Below are positions 12,060-20,633 of a DNA stretch of 64,000 bases, piece after piece (positions within the stretch are counted from its first letter, which is position 1; each line of letters opens with the position of its first letter). The notes beneath the pieces were generated by a model. That model saw only the letters and a list, made by a program, of their open reading frames with translations, searched no databases and was not told the DNA's origin. The position numbers and the translations under genes are program-made. Origin of the DNA: Chrysogorgia sp. JL179-B06. Its lineage: Eukaryota; Cnidaria; Anthozoa; Scleralcyonacea; Chrysogorgiidae. The DNA lies in assembly GCA_035772405.1 (NCBI GenBank), contig JAYKKM010000260.1, positions 1,183,501-1,247,500 on the forward strand. Direction: 5' to 3'.

Positions 12060-12600
12060 AAACAATACTGAATTTGTACCAAATCACATTTCAGTCACGT
12101 TTAAAAATAGTCGCTTCAACATTTTCAGTCACGTTTAAAAATAGTCGTTTCAAAATTTTCAGTCACATTTAAAAAATAATCGTTTCAACATTTTCACAAA
12201 TTTGTCAAATCACATTTTAAAAAAGTCGTTTCAACATTTTCACAAATTTGTTAAATCACATTTTAAAAAATAGTCGTTTCAACATTTTCACAAATTTGTT
12301 AAATCGTATTTAAAAAATAGAAAGTGTCGTTTCAACATTTTCACAAATTTGTCAAATCACATTTAAAAAATAGTCGTTTAAACATTTTCACAAATTTGTC
12401 AAATCATATTTAAAAAAATAGTCGTTTCAACATTTTCACAAATTTGTCAAATCACATTTAAAAAATAATCGTCTCAACATTTTCACAAATTTGTTAAATC
12501 ACATTTAAAAAATAGAAAGTGTCGTTTCAACATTTTCACAAATTTGTCAAATCACATTTAAAAAATAGTCGTTTAAACACTTTTACAAATTTGTGTGTCG
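12060..12600 (+). repeat. Subterminal tandem repeats, left arm
   Basis: About eleven imperfect units of 45-50 bp, each containing CACAAATTTGT, AAATCACATTTAAAAAATAG and GTCGTTTCAACATTTT. The first units are shortened. CAAATTTG is palindromic, so each unit offers a dyad. They could be binding sites for replication or integration proteins; that role is inferred. Confidence 0.8.
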
Positions 12601-12673
12601 TAAAAGTGTCTCACGCGTGATAAAATTGCCACCTGTTATGCAAATTAGGTTATTGCCACCTGTTAATAATAGA

Positions 12674-13186
12674 TTAGTCCGTTTGTTCACTATTTTCGGC
12701 GTTTGTCGCCTCGCTCCTAAAATGGTGATCGTACACGTGTTTCGACGTTATAATTCCTCCAGACAACAAGCCCAAGAAGGGCACGTATGGTGTCACAACC
12801 GCGACAATGCTCTCGACGTCTTTCTTTAGTAACGGGTCTTTTTGCAACTCGTCATTTAGTTCCTCAGGGTTCTCGATAGCGTTCAACCCATCTAGTAAGC
12901 TGGCGAATTTGCTGATTACCAAGTCGGTGAGAAAAGCGTTTGCGATCTCCATTCTCTTCAACTCGTATTGGCGCCATATCTTATCAATAACTTTTGCGGA
13001 CGCTTTTTTAATGTACGCTTCGGACTGACTTACCACACCGTCACCGGACAGTCTAATAAGTTCGGATCTCCTAATGTCGATGTTGTCTTCCACAGTTGAG
13101 GTGTCATCAGTCTCCTCAACTAATTCCTCAATCGTAGGATTTTCCTCACTTTTGCGTTTTACCATCACGCTATTACTTATACCCAT
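12674..13186 (-). CDS. Polinton small membrane-tail protein, possibly N-myristoylated
   Basis: A 170-aa protein with an acidic N-terminal third, a charged helical centre and a C-terminal hydrophobic segment (about residues 128-148, VVTPYVPFLGLLSGG). From memory of cnidarian Polintons this PYIPFIGLLSGG-type tail is a recurrent family, but its function is unknown to me. The first ATG gives MGISNS, an N-myristoylation-type start. However, bases 13176-13184 read GGGTATAAG on the coding strand, a box that stands 8-16 nt before the ATG of other genes here. Translation may therefore begin at the second Met (13165), which would remove the acylation site. It ends inside the TIR. Confidence 0.7.
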   Translation of the reverse strand: MGISNSVMVKRKSEENPTIEELVEETDDTSTVEDNIDIRRSELIRLSGDGVVSQSEAYIKKASAKVIDKIWRQYELKRMEIANAFLTDLVISKFASLLDGLNAIENPEELNDELQKDPLLKKDVESIVAVVTPYVPFLGLLSGGIITSKHVYDHHFRSEATNAENSEQTD

Positions 13187-13189
13187 ATT

Positions 13190-13789
13190 TTATTGCGGAA
13201 TAACAACTTCGTGACTGTACGGATAGCGCAGCGAGATTTCGAGTCTAGCGTATTTATTATTTTTTAACGCGGTCACAATCGCCAACGCTTCCTCTTTGCT
13301 AATGTTTCCAAGATAATCGTCAATAACAACCTTCATATCACTTCTGCTCGGACAGTAAAAGCAAATGAGCTTACTAATGTTTTCTCTATACGGTTTTGCG
13401 ATCGACGTCAGTTGTTGTGTGATGACAATAACGCTCAACATAAAATGTCGCGCACTAAAAGCTAAGTTGACCAACTGACTAGTCCTATTCTTGACATCTT
13501 GAGAACTTGCACAGTCATCCAACACGATCAGAGTGTTAGTGCCTTTAAAAACATTTGTTACACACTTGAGAACAGCGTCGACATTGTCCTGTGTGCAGTC
13601 TATCGCTAACACGTCGGGGTCGCGCACATATTTCCAATCTTGGTACGCTTTGTTCCACTCGAAAGTAGGGCAAATCAACACAATGTAGTCAAATTTACTA
13701 AAGTACTCAGATTCCAATGTTTCCAGCAAATAATGTGTCTTACCACAAGCTGTCATACCAACAATTAGCGCATTAAACGGAGTCTCCAT
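13190..13789 (-). CDS. Genome-packaging ATPase (FtsK/HerA, A32-like)
   Basis: A 199-aa P-loop ATPase expected to drive DNA into the capsid. Walker A is GMTACGKT (residues 11-18), Walker B is LIVLDD (87-92), and a sensor strand IVITQQ follows at 121-126, as in the A32-like packaging ATPases of Polintons and related viruses. The length fits that family. It lies between the tail protein and the capsid gene on the same strand, with gaps of 3 and 15 bp, the usual ATPase-capsid neighbourhood. The frame is complete from ATG to stop. Confidence 0.9.
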   Translation of the reverse strand: METPFNALIVGMTACGKTHYLLETLESEYFSKFDYIVLICPTFEWNKAYQDWKYVRDPDVLAIDCTQDNVDAVLKCVTNVFKGTNTLIVLDDCASSQDVKNRTSQLVNLAFSARHFMLSVIVITQQLTSIAKPYRENISKLICFYCPSRSDMKVVIDDYLGNISKEEALAIVTALKNNKYARLEISLRYPYSHEVVIPQ

Positions 13790-13804
13790 TAAATTGCGTT
13801 TGAT

Positions 13805-15043
13805 TTAATACTGGATTGATTGCAACCCATTGTTCATAAAGTTGACCAACCCATCACTTATCACAAACACCCTGCACATGACATTTGCGGTCGTCGCTTT
13901 TTTAGTGATCTCAAGAAGCACACCGGATTGTGTGTTTACAATGTTCTTGCCAGTGGCGACATTGCGATTATCTTGAACACTCCTCAAGTCGATGACTAAC
14001 GCAAAGCCATCTTTATAGAACTTCTGTATGGTCATGAACTGAGCGTGTTCTTCACCCAACCCAAACAATCGTTTCGCTTCTGCATAGAACTTCGACTTTG
14101 GGATGCCTTGTGAGTGCACACTATTTGGCACACCTTCAATTGTGACTCTAACACTCTCGATATTTGGATAAAGAAACTCCTCACTGTCTGTTCGCACCTT
14201 ATTCGTGAATAGCAACACAATTGCCTTCATGCTTTTTCTTGGAAGATTAATGTTTTCATTCACAATGGTCGTGCCTTTGCCCCATTCGGTGGTTTTCATC
14301 AACGTGATGTGCTCATATGACAAACTACGACCACTTGCATAGCCCGACGCTATTTCGTCAGCGAGCTCTTGGTTATCAATCGTCTCATACTCAAGCTCGA
14401 GGTTCTCCAGAGTGTATCCACCTACAGCGCTACCGGATTGCGCCACCATGATGTCTGCGGCCTTCGGAAGTGTGATCACATACTGCAAGTTGTTGTTCAT
14501 GCTAAAAGGAGCGTACAACCCATGGTCATTCATGATCTTGCCAAGCTTAATCCGCTGTTTCGTTCCAATCACACCAAACATTAGCGCGTCACTAACTTTA
14601 GCAACGTTCCCACTCGTCGCACCACTGTCATCCTTAGAAACTAGCTTTCTCAAGTTCTCACCACCAATACCATAGTCAATCATTTGGTCTCGCGCAGTAG
14701 CACTTTCCCAAAGGTCGCGATAAACACCAGTGTAATTTTCCCCATTGTTGTCGTACACAGTCTCCCCAGCTAGTCTCACAACAAGTTTCTCAACCAACAA
14801 CTTGCTCACATTGTTCAAGAACCAGCTTTTGGCGTTTGCATTCTTAAAGTCGAACACTAGACCCAACGATCCAGGCACCAAACAGCTGCTAACCTTAAGC
14901 TTTGGTATATCAATGTAAAGTTCCTCGCCAGGACTGACCTTATTAGGGTTCAACGTGATTACGTGTTGCGTTCTCGCCCCTTTTATGACACCCATGGTCG
15001 CTCGTCTAAAACCAGGGCTCAACTCTGCTGACGTGACGTTCAT
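13805..15043 (-). CDS. Probable major capsid protein
   Basis: A 412-aa protein of mostly beta-strand character, with segments such as VPGSLGLVFDF (about 57-67), KLVVRLAGETVYD (about 86-98) and LPKAADIMV (about 195-203). It belongs to a family I remember as recurrent in cnidarian Polintons. Its position beside the packaging ATPase, its size and the lack of any other capsid candidate support a double-jelly-roll capsid role, but no fold can be proved by eye. The ATG at 15043 is directly preceded by a TATA-like GTAT. The frame is intact. Confidence 0.65.
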   Translation of the reverse strand: MNVTSAELSPGFRRATMGVIKGARTQHVITLNPNKVSPGEELYIDIPKLKVSSCLVPGSLGLVFDFKNANAKSWFLNNVSKLLVEKLVVRLAGETVYDNNGENYTGVYRDLWESATARDQMIDYGIGGENLRKLVSKDDSGATSGNVAKVSDALMFGVIGTKQRIKLGKIMNDHGLYAPFSMNNNLQYVITLPKAADIMVAQSGSAVGGYTLENLELEYETIDNQELADEIASGYASGRSLSYEHITLMKTTEWGKGTTIVNENINLPRKSMKAIVLLFTNKVRTDSEEFLYPNIESVRVTIEGVPNSVHSQGIPKSKFYAEAKRLFGLGEEHAQFMTIQKFYKDGFALVIDLRSVQDNRNVATGKNIVNTQSGVLLEITKKATTANVMCRVFVISDGLVNFMNNGLQSIQY

Positions 15044-15065
15044 ATACTTTGCATATGTTTTGTTA

Positions 15066-15848
15066 CTACCGTTTTAGTTTATAGTAGTCGTAGACAAACC
15101 ACGCAAGTACCACCGCGAGTACCCACAGATTTTGAGCCAACCAAGCGAGACCCTTCGCACCCAACGTCAACGCATTATAAACTAAATTAGCCAACCCAAC
15201 AGCCCATGGACCCATCTTCGTTATCGCATTCTTAACAGCTTGTGCAAACGACCTCGTAGCCATAGCGCCTCTCATAACAGCAGACCTCCCAGCGATAATA
15301 ATAGTCGTTATAATTCCAGCCGCTGAAATCGCTACAACGCTCAACCCAACCATGTTTTCTTTAGCCCATTCCTTAAATTTCTGAAACCTGTCAATGTCGA
15401 CTTCCTGCTGCTCTCTAACTTCCTCAAGCTCGCGCTGTCCTAAGGTTCTGTCTCTGGCTTGCTTGAGTCCTGACTCTCTTTCAAACAAACTAGCATACTC
15501 CCGCCCTTCATCAGGTGTGAGACCACTTTGGTCAGCTTTTCTATTAAGCTCTGCCAATCTCCCACTCGTTTCACCTATCACTTCTTGAAAGTGGTCTGCC
15601 TGCGCTTGCAACGCAGCAGTGTCGCCTATTCTTGACTCACGCAACACGCTATCGCTTGGGTTAAGCACACCACTCAGCTCACGGTTCTCGTTTGGTGTTA
15701 GCCCAGGTATGTCGTCGTGACCCACTCTTGTCTCAATTACTGGGAAGTCGTCTGGGGCCACTTCTGTTGTGACAACTGTTGTTTCTACATTCTCAGGGAT
15801 TTGACTAACTAACTTTTTGAACTGCTCAATCGCATTTTTACTACTCAC
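15066..15848 (-). CDS. Coiled-coil membrane protein without an ATG start
   Basis: 260 codons: a polar N-terminal part with two GLTP(N/D)E motifs (about 49 and 109), a coiled-coil-like charged stretch (about 120-165), then a transmembrane segment (about 167-187), an amphipathic region and a second membrane segment (about 240-255). No ATG exists in frame before residue 166. The frame opens with GTG that overlaps the TGA of the preceding gene (GTGA). The frames overlap for about 45 bp, which contain a GGGAAAAAAGG run at 15870-15880. A fusion to the upstream product by frameshift, a non-AUG start or a homopolymer error are all possible. Probably a virion membrane protein. Confidence 0.6.
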   Translation of the reverse strand: MSSKNAIEQFKKLVSQIPENVETTVVTTEVAPDDFPVIETRVGHDDIPGLTPNENRELSGVLNPSDSVLRESRIGDTAALQAQADHFQEVIGETSGRLAELNRKADQSGLTPDEGREYASLFERESGLKQARDRTLGQRELEEVREQQEVDIDRFQKFKEWAKENMVGLSVVAISAAGIITTIIIAGRSAVMRGAMATRSFAQAVKNAITKMGPWAVGLANLVYNALTLGAKGLAWLAQNLWVLAVVLAWFVYDYYKLKR

Positions 15849-16510
15849 GTCTTTACTATAAAGATCAAACCTTTTTTCCCAGGTATTAGAATTCGTTTAG
15901 GTTTTCCATATTTACCATCTTTGCTTATCGGTTTGAAAAGAATAGCCCCTGAGTCCGTGACCTGCGACCTGTTGACTATTTCCCTTGACGTGTCGTCGAG
16001 ACCGAGTTTTTTTTTATACAACTTACGTATTTTCTTACCTATCTCCGTGACTCTTTTTACTTGATTTTTTACTACCTCTTTGTTGAACACATTTAGCTCA
16101 TCCAATCTTTTATAAAGATCGTCCGACCTTACTTCAAGAGCTAGATTGAAGCTTGTGTCATCGACGTCACCATATGACTCCTGTTCAACAAACTCCACCG
16201 CGGGGACTTCTGTGTTAGTTCCCCTTATTGTCACCGTCTTACCATCGTCAGTGTCAATAAATAACGTCTCTTTTTGCCAATCTCGTCTCGCGTCTAGCTC
16301 ACTCCTTATCTTTTTCGCTTGGTCTTGATAGTCGTTGTAATTAACACGAACGTCTTCCGGCATACCGTCTTCAGTGTGCTCATCGTCTATGTCTTCGATT
16401 AACTTTTCGAAATAGACGAGCCTCTTTTCTAGTCGCTCACCACTCATGTCTTCGTACTTACCGAGGATTTCCATCTCGACCTCTTCAAAACCTTCTCCAC
16501 CCTCGGCCAT
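15845..16510 (-). CDS. Acidic/basic Polinton protein of unknown role
   Basis: A 221-aa protein with a strongly acidic N-terminal half (about 1-70), a helical centre rich in lysine (about 140-170, ending LYKKKLGLDD) and a basic C-terminus. No catalytic motif is visible. It begins 6 bp after the integrase stop and ends in a 4-base overlap with the next frame, which reads on in the -1 frame. It may be the N-terminal half of a larger protein completed by the downstream frame. Confidence 0.6.
   Translation of the reverse strand: MAEGGEGFEEVEMEILGKYEDMSGERLEKRLVYFEKLIEDIDDEHTEDGMPEDVRVNYNDYQDQAKKIRSELDARRDWQKETLFIDTDDGKTVTIRGTNTEVPAVEFVEQESYGDVDDTSFNLALEVRSDDLYKRLDELNVFNKEVVKNQVKRVTEIGKKIRKLYKKKLGLDDTSREIVNRSQVTDSGAILFKPISKDGKYGKPKRILIPGKKGLIFIVKT
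15870..15880 (-). other. Homopolymer run in the overlap, candidate frameshift site
   Basis: On the coding strand the overlap of the two frames reads GGGAAAAAAGG. A -1 slip here would carry ribosomes from the 221-aa frame into the 260-codon frame. The run is not a perfect X-XXY-YYZ heptamer in the zero frame, so an assembly error or mutation is an equal alternative. Confidence 0.35.
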
Positions 16511-16516
16511 ATTACA

Positions 16517-17620
16517 TTAGCTCACATTTTGAATATCGCTTTCTGGTATCCACGAATTATGTTTGCTCTCATAACCCAACCATTTGACCAGCGCCATCTT
16601 CTTCCCTCTGACTTTCTTTCTTTTCAACACCTTTTCAACTCTGTACACATCGTCGCCATGTTTCTTATTGACCAGCGATAATTCCTGCTCATAAAATTTA
16701 CCAATAATCTGTTCACCGCTCACGTCCTCAATTTCGTACACATTCGGATCACCACGAGTAACCTTTACCACTTTAAACAGCTCTTCAGTGAAGTTGGCTT
16801 CATAGCCCTTTGTGAACACACTCTTGTATTTACTAATTCTCACTGACTCGCCAACTCTAAACTTTGGCAATGGGTTGTCTGCAAATTGGTGACCAAACAA
16901 AGTGGTCCAAACTTCACCCTCATTTGACTTATCGACATCCTTTGGCTTCATCATAATGCTGCGATTCACATTGCTATTGTAATTGCTCACAAACTGGTCG
17001 AGACCCCCAATCCATTTGTACGTTCCATGGGCGTAAAAGTACTTCCACATAATACTCTTGAGACTTCTGTTAAAACGCTCAACAACAGCAGCCTTTTTAT
17101 CACTCTTAGTGCTGAAATATTCAACACCACGTTCTTTCAGCAAACTTTTCACACCAACGTTGTAGAATTCAAGTCCATCGTCAAATTGCGCTAACTTAGG
17201 TGTGGTTCCAAACCGATCTTTAAAGTCAACCAACAATTTTCCAACAGCCTCAGTCATGTTCTTAGTGTCTTTTCTATAAACTGCAATTCCAAAAGCGTAT
17301 CTACTCAATATTTCAATGCCTGTCAATATCCAATAGTACCCTTTGTTCTGTTTTGAGTACTTACTCATGTCCACTAAGTCCATTTGGAGCTCCTCACCAA
17401 GAAATCCAACAAAAGTCGCACGGAACTTATGTCTTCTCACAATGGGTTTGTACCTAGTGTAAGTGTCCTGCGCTGTCAACCACTCTTTCACTGTTTTTCT
17501 AGTTACTTTCAATCCGTCTCCCAATGCACTTTGATACAACCTCTCTGCACCACTGAACCCTGTCTTAGGATTGTAATAAATGTCTCTCAACCCTTGCTCT
17601 GTCTCCACACCGAGCTCCAT
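16517..17620 (-). CDS. Polinton integrase (retrovirus-like, with chromodomain)
   Basis: A 367-aa DDE recombinase that would insert the element and create the 6-bp duplication. The order is: helical N-terminal region (1-60), catalytic core with D81 (in MDLVD), D147 (FDDGLEF) and E181 (ERFNRSLK), then an SH3-like region and a C-terminal chromodomain (about 326-365, with YRVEKVLKRK, VKWLGY and NSWIPESDI). Chromodomains in integrases are known to direct insertion to marked chromatin. The ATG at 17620 is used because the longer frame begins with GTG. The frame is intact. Confidence 0.95.
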   Translation of the reverse strand: MELGVETEQGLRDIYYNPKTGFSGAERLYQSALGDGLKVTRKTVKEWLTAQDTYTRYKPIVRRHKFRATFVGFLGEELQMDLVDMSKYSKQNKGYYWILTGIEILSRYAFGIAVYRKDTKNMTEAVGKLLVDFKDRFGTTPKLAQFDDGLEFYNVGVKSLLKERGVEYFSTKSDKKAAVVERFNRSLKSIMWKYFYAHGTYKWIGGLDQFVSNYNSNVNRSIMMKPKDVDKSNEGEVWTTLFGHQFADNPLPKFRVGESVRISKYKSVFTKGYEANFTEELFKVVKVTRGDPNVYEIEDVSGEQIIGKFYEQELSLVNKKHGDDVYRVEKVLKRKKVRGKKMALVKWLGYESKHNSWIPESDIQNVS

Positions 17621-17625
17621 ATAAT

Positions 17626-18417
17626 TCACACAATATACAGTTCCAATAACACCGCACCAACGTCAGCGTCACCATTGTTTGGTTTGACGCGAAACGTCAT
17701 ACTTGGGTAAATACCTTTTTTAATTCTCACCTTGGAGTCAACGTATGCGTAACGTTGTATCCCTCCATCAAGAGACTGCTCGGTGGGTATTGGCAACGTT
17801 GTGATCACATCGCTACGCTTCCCATCAGTGCCCACGTTGCTCTCCGTCTCAACAGCGTCACACGAGACTTCTACATACTTTAGACCTCTGTTCATGTCAA
17901 TCTTGTTTGGACTGTCGTGCCACTTAGCGTCTAATAAAATTCCTGCGTCCTTCGCGAAACCAAGCAAAAGCCCAATGCCACCTAGCCTAAGTTCTATTGT
18001 GTTGGTGGGGCCATACCCCATACGCCGAACTTTAACCCTACTTTTACCTGTGGCCACCAGTTTCTCCACCACGAAGTCCACATTAACCCCCCTGAGCGTG
18101 AGTCGTAGAGCTCTAACCAACGCGTCGAAGTCGTAATGACCCACACTCAATCGAGTTGTCGCAAGTCCTGGATATGGCGCTCCTAATCTAGTATGTATGA
18201 ATCGAATATCATCACTACCCATCACATTATCATAGTTCCAAAACACAGTGGTCGTCTTGATTATAATGTGTGGGTTATCGTGTGTGGCTACTACACTATA
18301 GTCAAAGGTTACAACTTTCTCCACACCTTCAATAAGCACCGTCAACTTTTGATGGTTGTTGTGTGTACGCCGCTTTTCAGTGTAACCACCAGAGTCGAAC
18401 CCATAGTTCAGACTCAT
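17626..18417 (-). CDS. Probable minor capsid protein, paralogue 1
   Basis: A 263-aa beta-rich protein clearly related to its upstream neighbour (18443-19105). Both share F-W-[ND]-Y-x-N-V, a GxxLGF motif, D-[MV]-N-[RK]-GLKYV-[EQ]-V-x-C and a final hydrophobic LL-[ED]-LY. The N-terminus MSLNYGFDSGG closely matches that of the fibre-like protein at 20634. The size and the place next to other capsid genes suggest a penton-like or other minor virion protein, but this is inferred. It ends 5 bp before the integrase start. Confidence 0.55.
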   Translation of the reverse strand: MSLNYGFDSGGYTEKRRTHNNHQKLTVLIEGVEKVVTFDYSVVATHDNPHIIIKTTTVFWNYDNVMGSDDIRFIHTRLGAPYPGLATTRLSVGHYDFDALVRALRLTLRGVNVDFVVEKLVATGKSRVKVRRMGYGPTNTIELRLGGIGLLLGFAKDAGILLDAKWHDSPNKIDMNRGLKYVEVSCDAVETESNVGTDGKRSDVITTLPIPTEQSLDGGIQRYAYVDSKVRIKKGIYPSMTFRVKPNNGDADVGAVLLELYIV

Positions 18418-18442
18418 TACTTTAGCATGCGTTTAACGTTAG

Positions 18443-19105
18443 CTACTCAAGCGTCGCATACAAGTCCAACAATATGTCACCAACGTTGACACCACTACCA
18501 TCTTGGTCAGTCACATTAAACACTAGCTGTGTAAAAGCGCCTTTGTTTATCGACACCTTCGACTCAATGTTGAAGAAGTGTTGAACGGAGCTCTTCAGTG
18601 GTTGGGTGGTGGTCAATGGTAGCTCAACGATAACCTCGCTTTTGCTACCACTAACAATGTTCTCAGGTCTGTTCACAATGCTACAACCTACTTGTACATA
18701 CTTCAACCCTTTGTTAACATCCACAACATTAGGGCTGACCAAACCACTACTACTTATCGTTGTGTTATCGTTGAACCCTAAGAGTTCTCCAAATTTAAAC
18801 AGCTCTAATTGTTGGTCAGTTCTTATCGCACACTTTGAATTGTGTTTGTTGGCTACTAGCTCGATAGCCCCTAATCCTCTCAATTCGTCGGCAATCATTT
18901 TAAAAGTGTGGTACCCAGGCTCAAAAACGTGTTTGTTGCTGTTGTAACTTATTTCATCATTCACGCCAGTCTCCACGTTAACATAGTCCCAAAAGATGGT
19001 CGCTTTTTTTACTAGTAAGTGAGGATCTGAGCCAAACGTCAAAAGTGCCTCTGGTAAATCCACAGTTTCCGTTGGACCTCTAATCAATACTACAACCCTG
19101 ACCAT
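18443..19105 (-). CDS. Probable minor capsid protein, paralogue 2
   Basis: A 220-aa paralogue of the preceding gene: ATIFWDYVNV, FGELLGF, DVNKGLKYVQVGC, ESKVSINKG and GDILLDLY align in order with it. It lacks the MSLNYG leader. The ATG at 19105 was chosen over an upstream non-ATG extension. The start lies 45 bp from the divergent gene at 19150, so a short bidirectional promoter must lie between. Tandem duplication followed by divergence would allow a mixed ring of two subunits; this is speculative. Confidence 0.55.
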   Translation of the reverse strand: MVRVVVLIRGPTETVDLPEALLTFGSDPHLLVKKATIFWDYVNVETGVNDEISYNSNKHVFEPGYHTFKMIADELRGLGAIELVANKHNSKCAIRTDQQLELFKFGELLGFNDNTTISSSGLVSPNVVDVNKGLKYVQVGCSIVNRPENIVSGSKSEVIVELPLTTTQPLKSSVQHFFNIESKVSINKGAFTQLVFNVTDQDGSGVNVGDILLDLYATLE

Positions 19106-19149
19106 ATATAATGTAGCATGTGTTATGTGTAACATATGGTATATTATAT
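19106..19149. promoter_or_regulatory. Bidirectional promoter of the two Polinton arms
   Basis: Only 44 bp separate two divergent ATGs. The spacer holds TATATAAT at the left and ATATTATATA at the right, one TATA-like element for each direction, directly next to the start codons. Confidence 0.5.
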
Positions 19150-20631
19150 ATGCAGAAAGCCCTTCACGACTACTATGGAAAGTACTACAAACGTGCGATA
19201 GCTAACACATCAAAGGCTACACACGACGCGAAGGCAGACCTCATCAAAAAGTACCCTCACGCTACTTTAAGCAAATTCGAGTTCAATCCAAATATTTCGC
19301 AAGATGGTAAAATCATGAGTGTCGACATATATTTCAGAAACAATGACATCCTTAGCACAGACATAACCAGCACAACCTTCAAAAATGATAAAAAAATGTG
19401 GAAGTGGCTGCACAATAGCAAGTTCCCAATAATATGGCAAGGTGGTGGAGCTATCCAACCACTACCAAAAGGTCATAAGAACCACTGGGGACTTTGGGAC
19501 GGCTACCCAACAGAAAATGTGTTGAATTATCCAGTGAATAACTTTAAAGTTTTTGTTAACCAAAATAGTTACTTCATGTCAAAGCTGCCAGTCTTACAAA
19601 TCACCACGTCAAAGACAAAATCAGAGTGGGATGACAGCGAATCTTACTATCGTGTTGTGTTTGCGACGTATTGCGCGAGTTTCTGTTGTGGAGTGTCATT
19701 GCAACATTTATCAGTGTCGCAAGAAGTTCACCCTGTGGTCACAAGTGTGATGAGATTTCATTTGTACTTCACCATTAGAAGACTTCTCAGAAGAATGGAA
19801 GGTGGTGAGACCATGAAATCAATAAGTAGAGAATTCAACGCTTCTGAATTGTATGGTAAGATTTCTAAGATTCCCAGAAGGCACTACTACCAGAATAAAG
19901 TCCTGAGCGATGGCACTTTAGGCGAATCCAGAGTCTTCACACTCAACGACGTTCAGAATGATTACAAACGATACGTCGCGCGATTGTCAGACGGCTTCAC
20001 CAACATTGGACTGCAATATCTAAATCAGAGCATAGAGTCCTTTGTGTACTCCACACTTGGCGCGCAAGCGAGAACACGTGTGTCAGTCGTTGGTGGTTCT
20101 GCAGGGAGTCTAGAAACCCAACAAGAGTTCCGCAAGTTGTTCTCTGACAGTGTTGTACAGTATGACGTGTCGACATGGATTCTCAACATGAATAAATCGA
20201 TTAGAGACACCAACGTTGTTCAAAATCTTGCAGTGTCGCCAAGTACATGGTTAATGCCAAGTAACGTGGTGATACTCAAGAATAAAATCGCTGGGTACAA
20301 CAACTTATTAAAGATTGCCACAGAGTCCATGAAATTTGGAGTGAACACTCGCTTGAACGCAACAACACCGACGACTGCGGCTAAAAAAGTCCACCAAGAA
20401 AATGTGGTGACTAACTTAGTAGCACCACCCGTGAAGAAAACAGTGGCTAAAAAAGTCCACCAAGAAAACGTGGTGGCTAACTTGGGAGTAGTACCACCCG
20501 TGAAGAAAACAGTGACCAATCAAATTGCGCAGACTACCACCTCAAATGAGTCAGACACGACAACGCTGGCGATAATCTTAGGGTTCTCAGCAGTCTCTGG
20601 CTATCTACTAACCAAATACACCTTCAGGTAG
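19150..20631 (+). CDS. Polinton 493-aa protein with C-terminal membrane anchor
   Basis: Starts at the first ATG of the frame. The central region (about 245-330: RHYYQNKVLSDGTLG, YVARLSDGF, VYSTLGAQARTRVSV, GGSAGSLE) matches a protein family I remember from cnidarian Polintons, of unknown function. Near the C-terminus a 22-23-residue unit beginning AKKVHQENVV is repeated twice, followed by a membrane segment (TLAIILGFSAVSGYLL). The layout suggests a virion or membrane structural protein on a stalk. Only 2 bp separate it from the fibre-like gene. Confidence 0.6.
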   Translation: MQKALHDYYGKYYKRAIANTSKATHDAKADLIKKYPHATLSKFEFNPNISQDGKIMSVDIYFRNNDILSTDITSTTFKNDKKMWKWLHNSKFPIIWQGGGAIQPLPKGHKNHWGLWDGYPTENVLNYPVNNFKVFVNQNSYFMSKLPVLQITTSKTKSEWDDSESYYRVVFATYCASFCCGVSLQHLSVSQEVHPVVTSVMRFHLYFTIRRLLRRMEGGETMKSISREFNASELYGKISKIPRRHYYQNKVLSDGTLGESRVFTLNDVQNDYKRYVARLSDGFTNIGLQYLNQSIESFVYSTLGAQARTRVSVVGGSAGSLETQQEFRKLFSDSVVQYDVSTWILNMNKSIRDTNVVQNLAVSPSTWLMPSNVVILKNKIAGYNNLLKIATESMKFGVNTRLNATTPTTAAKKVHQENVVTNLVAPPVKKTVAKKVHQENVVANLGVVPPVKKTVTNQIAQTTTSNESDTTTLAIILGFSAVSGYLLTKYTFR

Positions 20632-20633
20632 TA

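Larger units (their letters stand above)
11406..12712 (+). repeat. Left terminal inverted repeat
   Basis: It matches the reverse complement of 29599-30876 almost base for base. Inside are three copies of the terminal motif with ACATGGCGGTGCGAGCT (one inverted), a hairpin CCACTAGA...TCTAGTGG near 11769-11791, and a block of about eleven 46-bp repeats (12060-12600). Compared with the right arm it carries an extra 28 bp near 12636-12664, a duplication of TTGCCACCTGTTA. Its inner edge includes the last codons of the leftward gene ending at 12674. Confidence 0.93.

Noticed and set aside
12060..12600. CRISPR-like appearance of the subterminal repeat array
   Set aside because: Units are contiguous and similar throughout, with no unique spacers or cas genes, in an animal genome. 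It is a subterminal tandem repeat.
14369..14675. Rightward frames within the capsid gene
   Set aside because: Shadows of the capsid frame on the opposite strand; the same applies to 17783-18136 and 18606-18947.
20220..20519. Leftward 99-aa hydrophobic frame opposite the 493-aa protein
   Set aside because: It mirrors the duplicated AKKVHQENVV segment and has no independent support.
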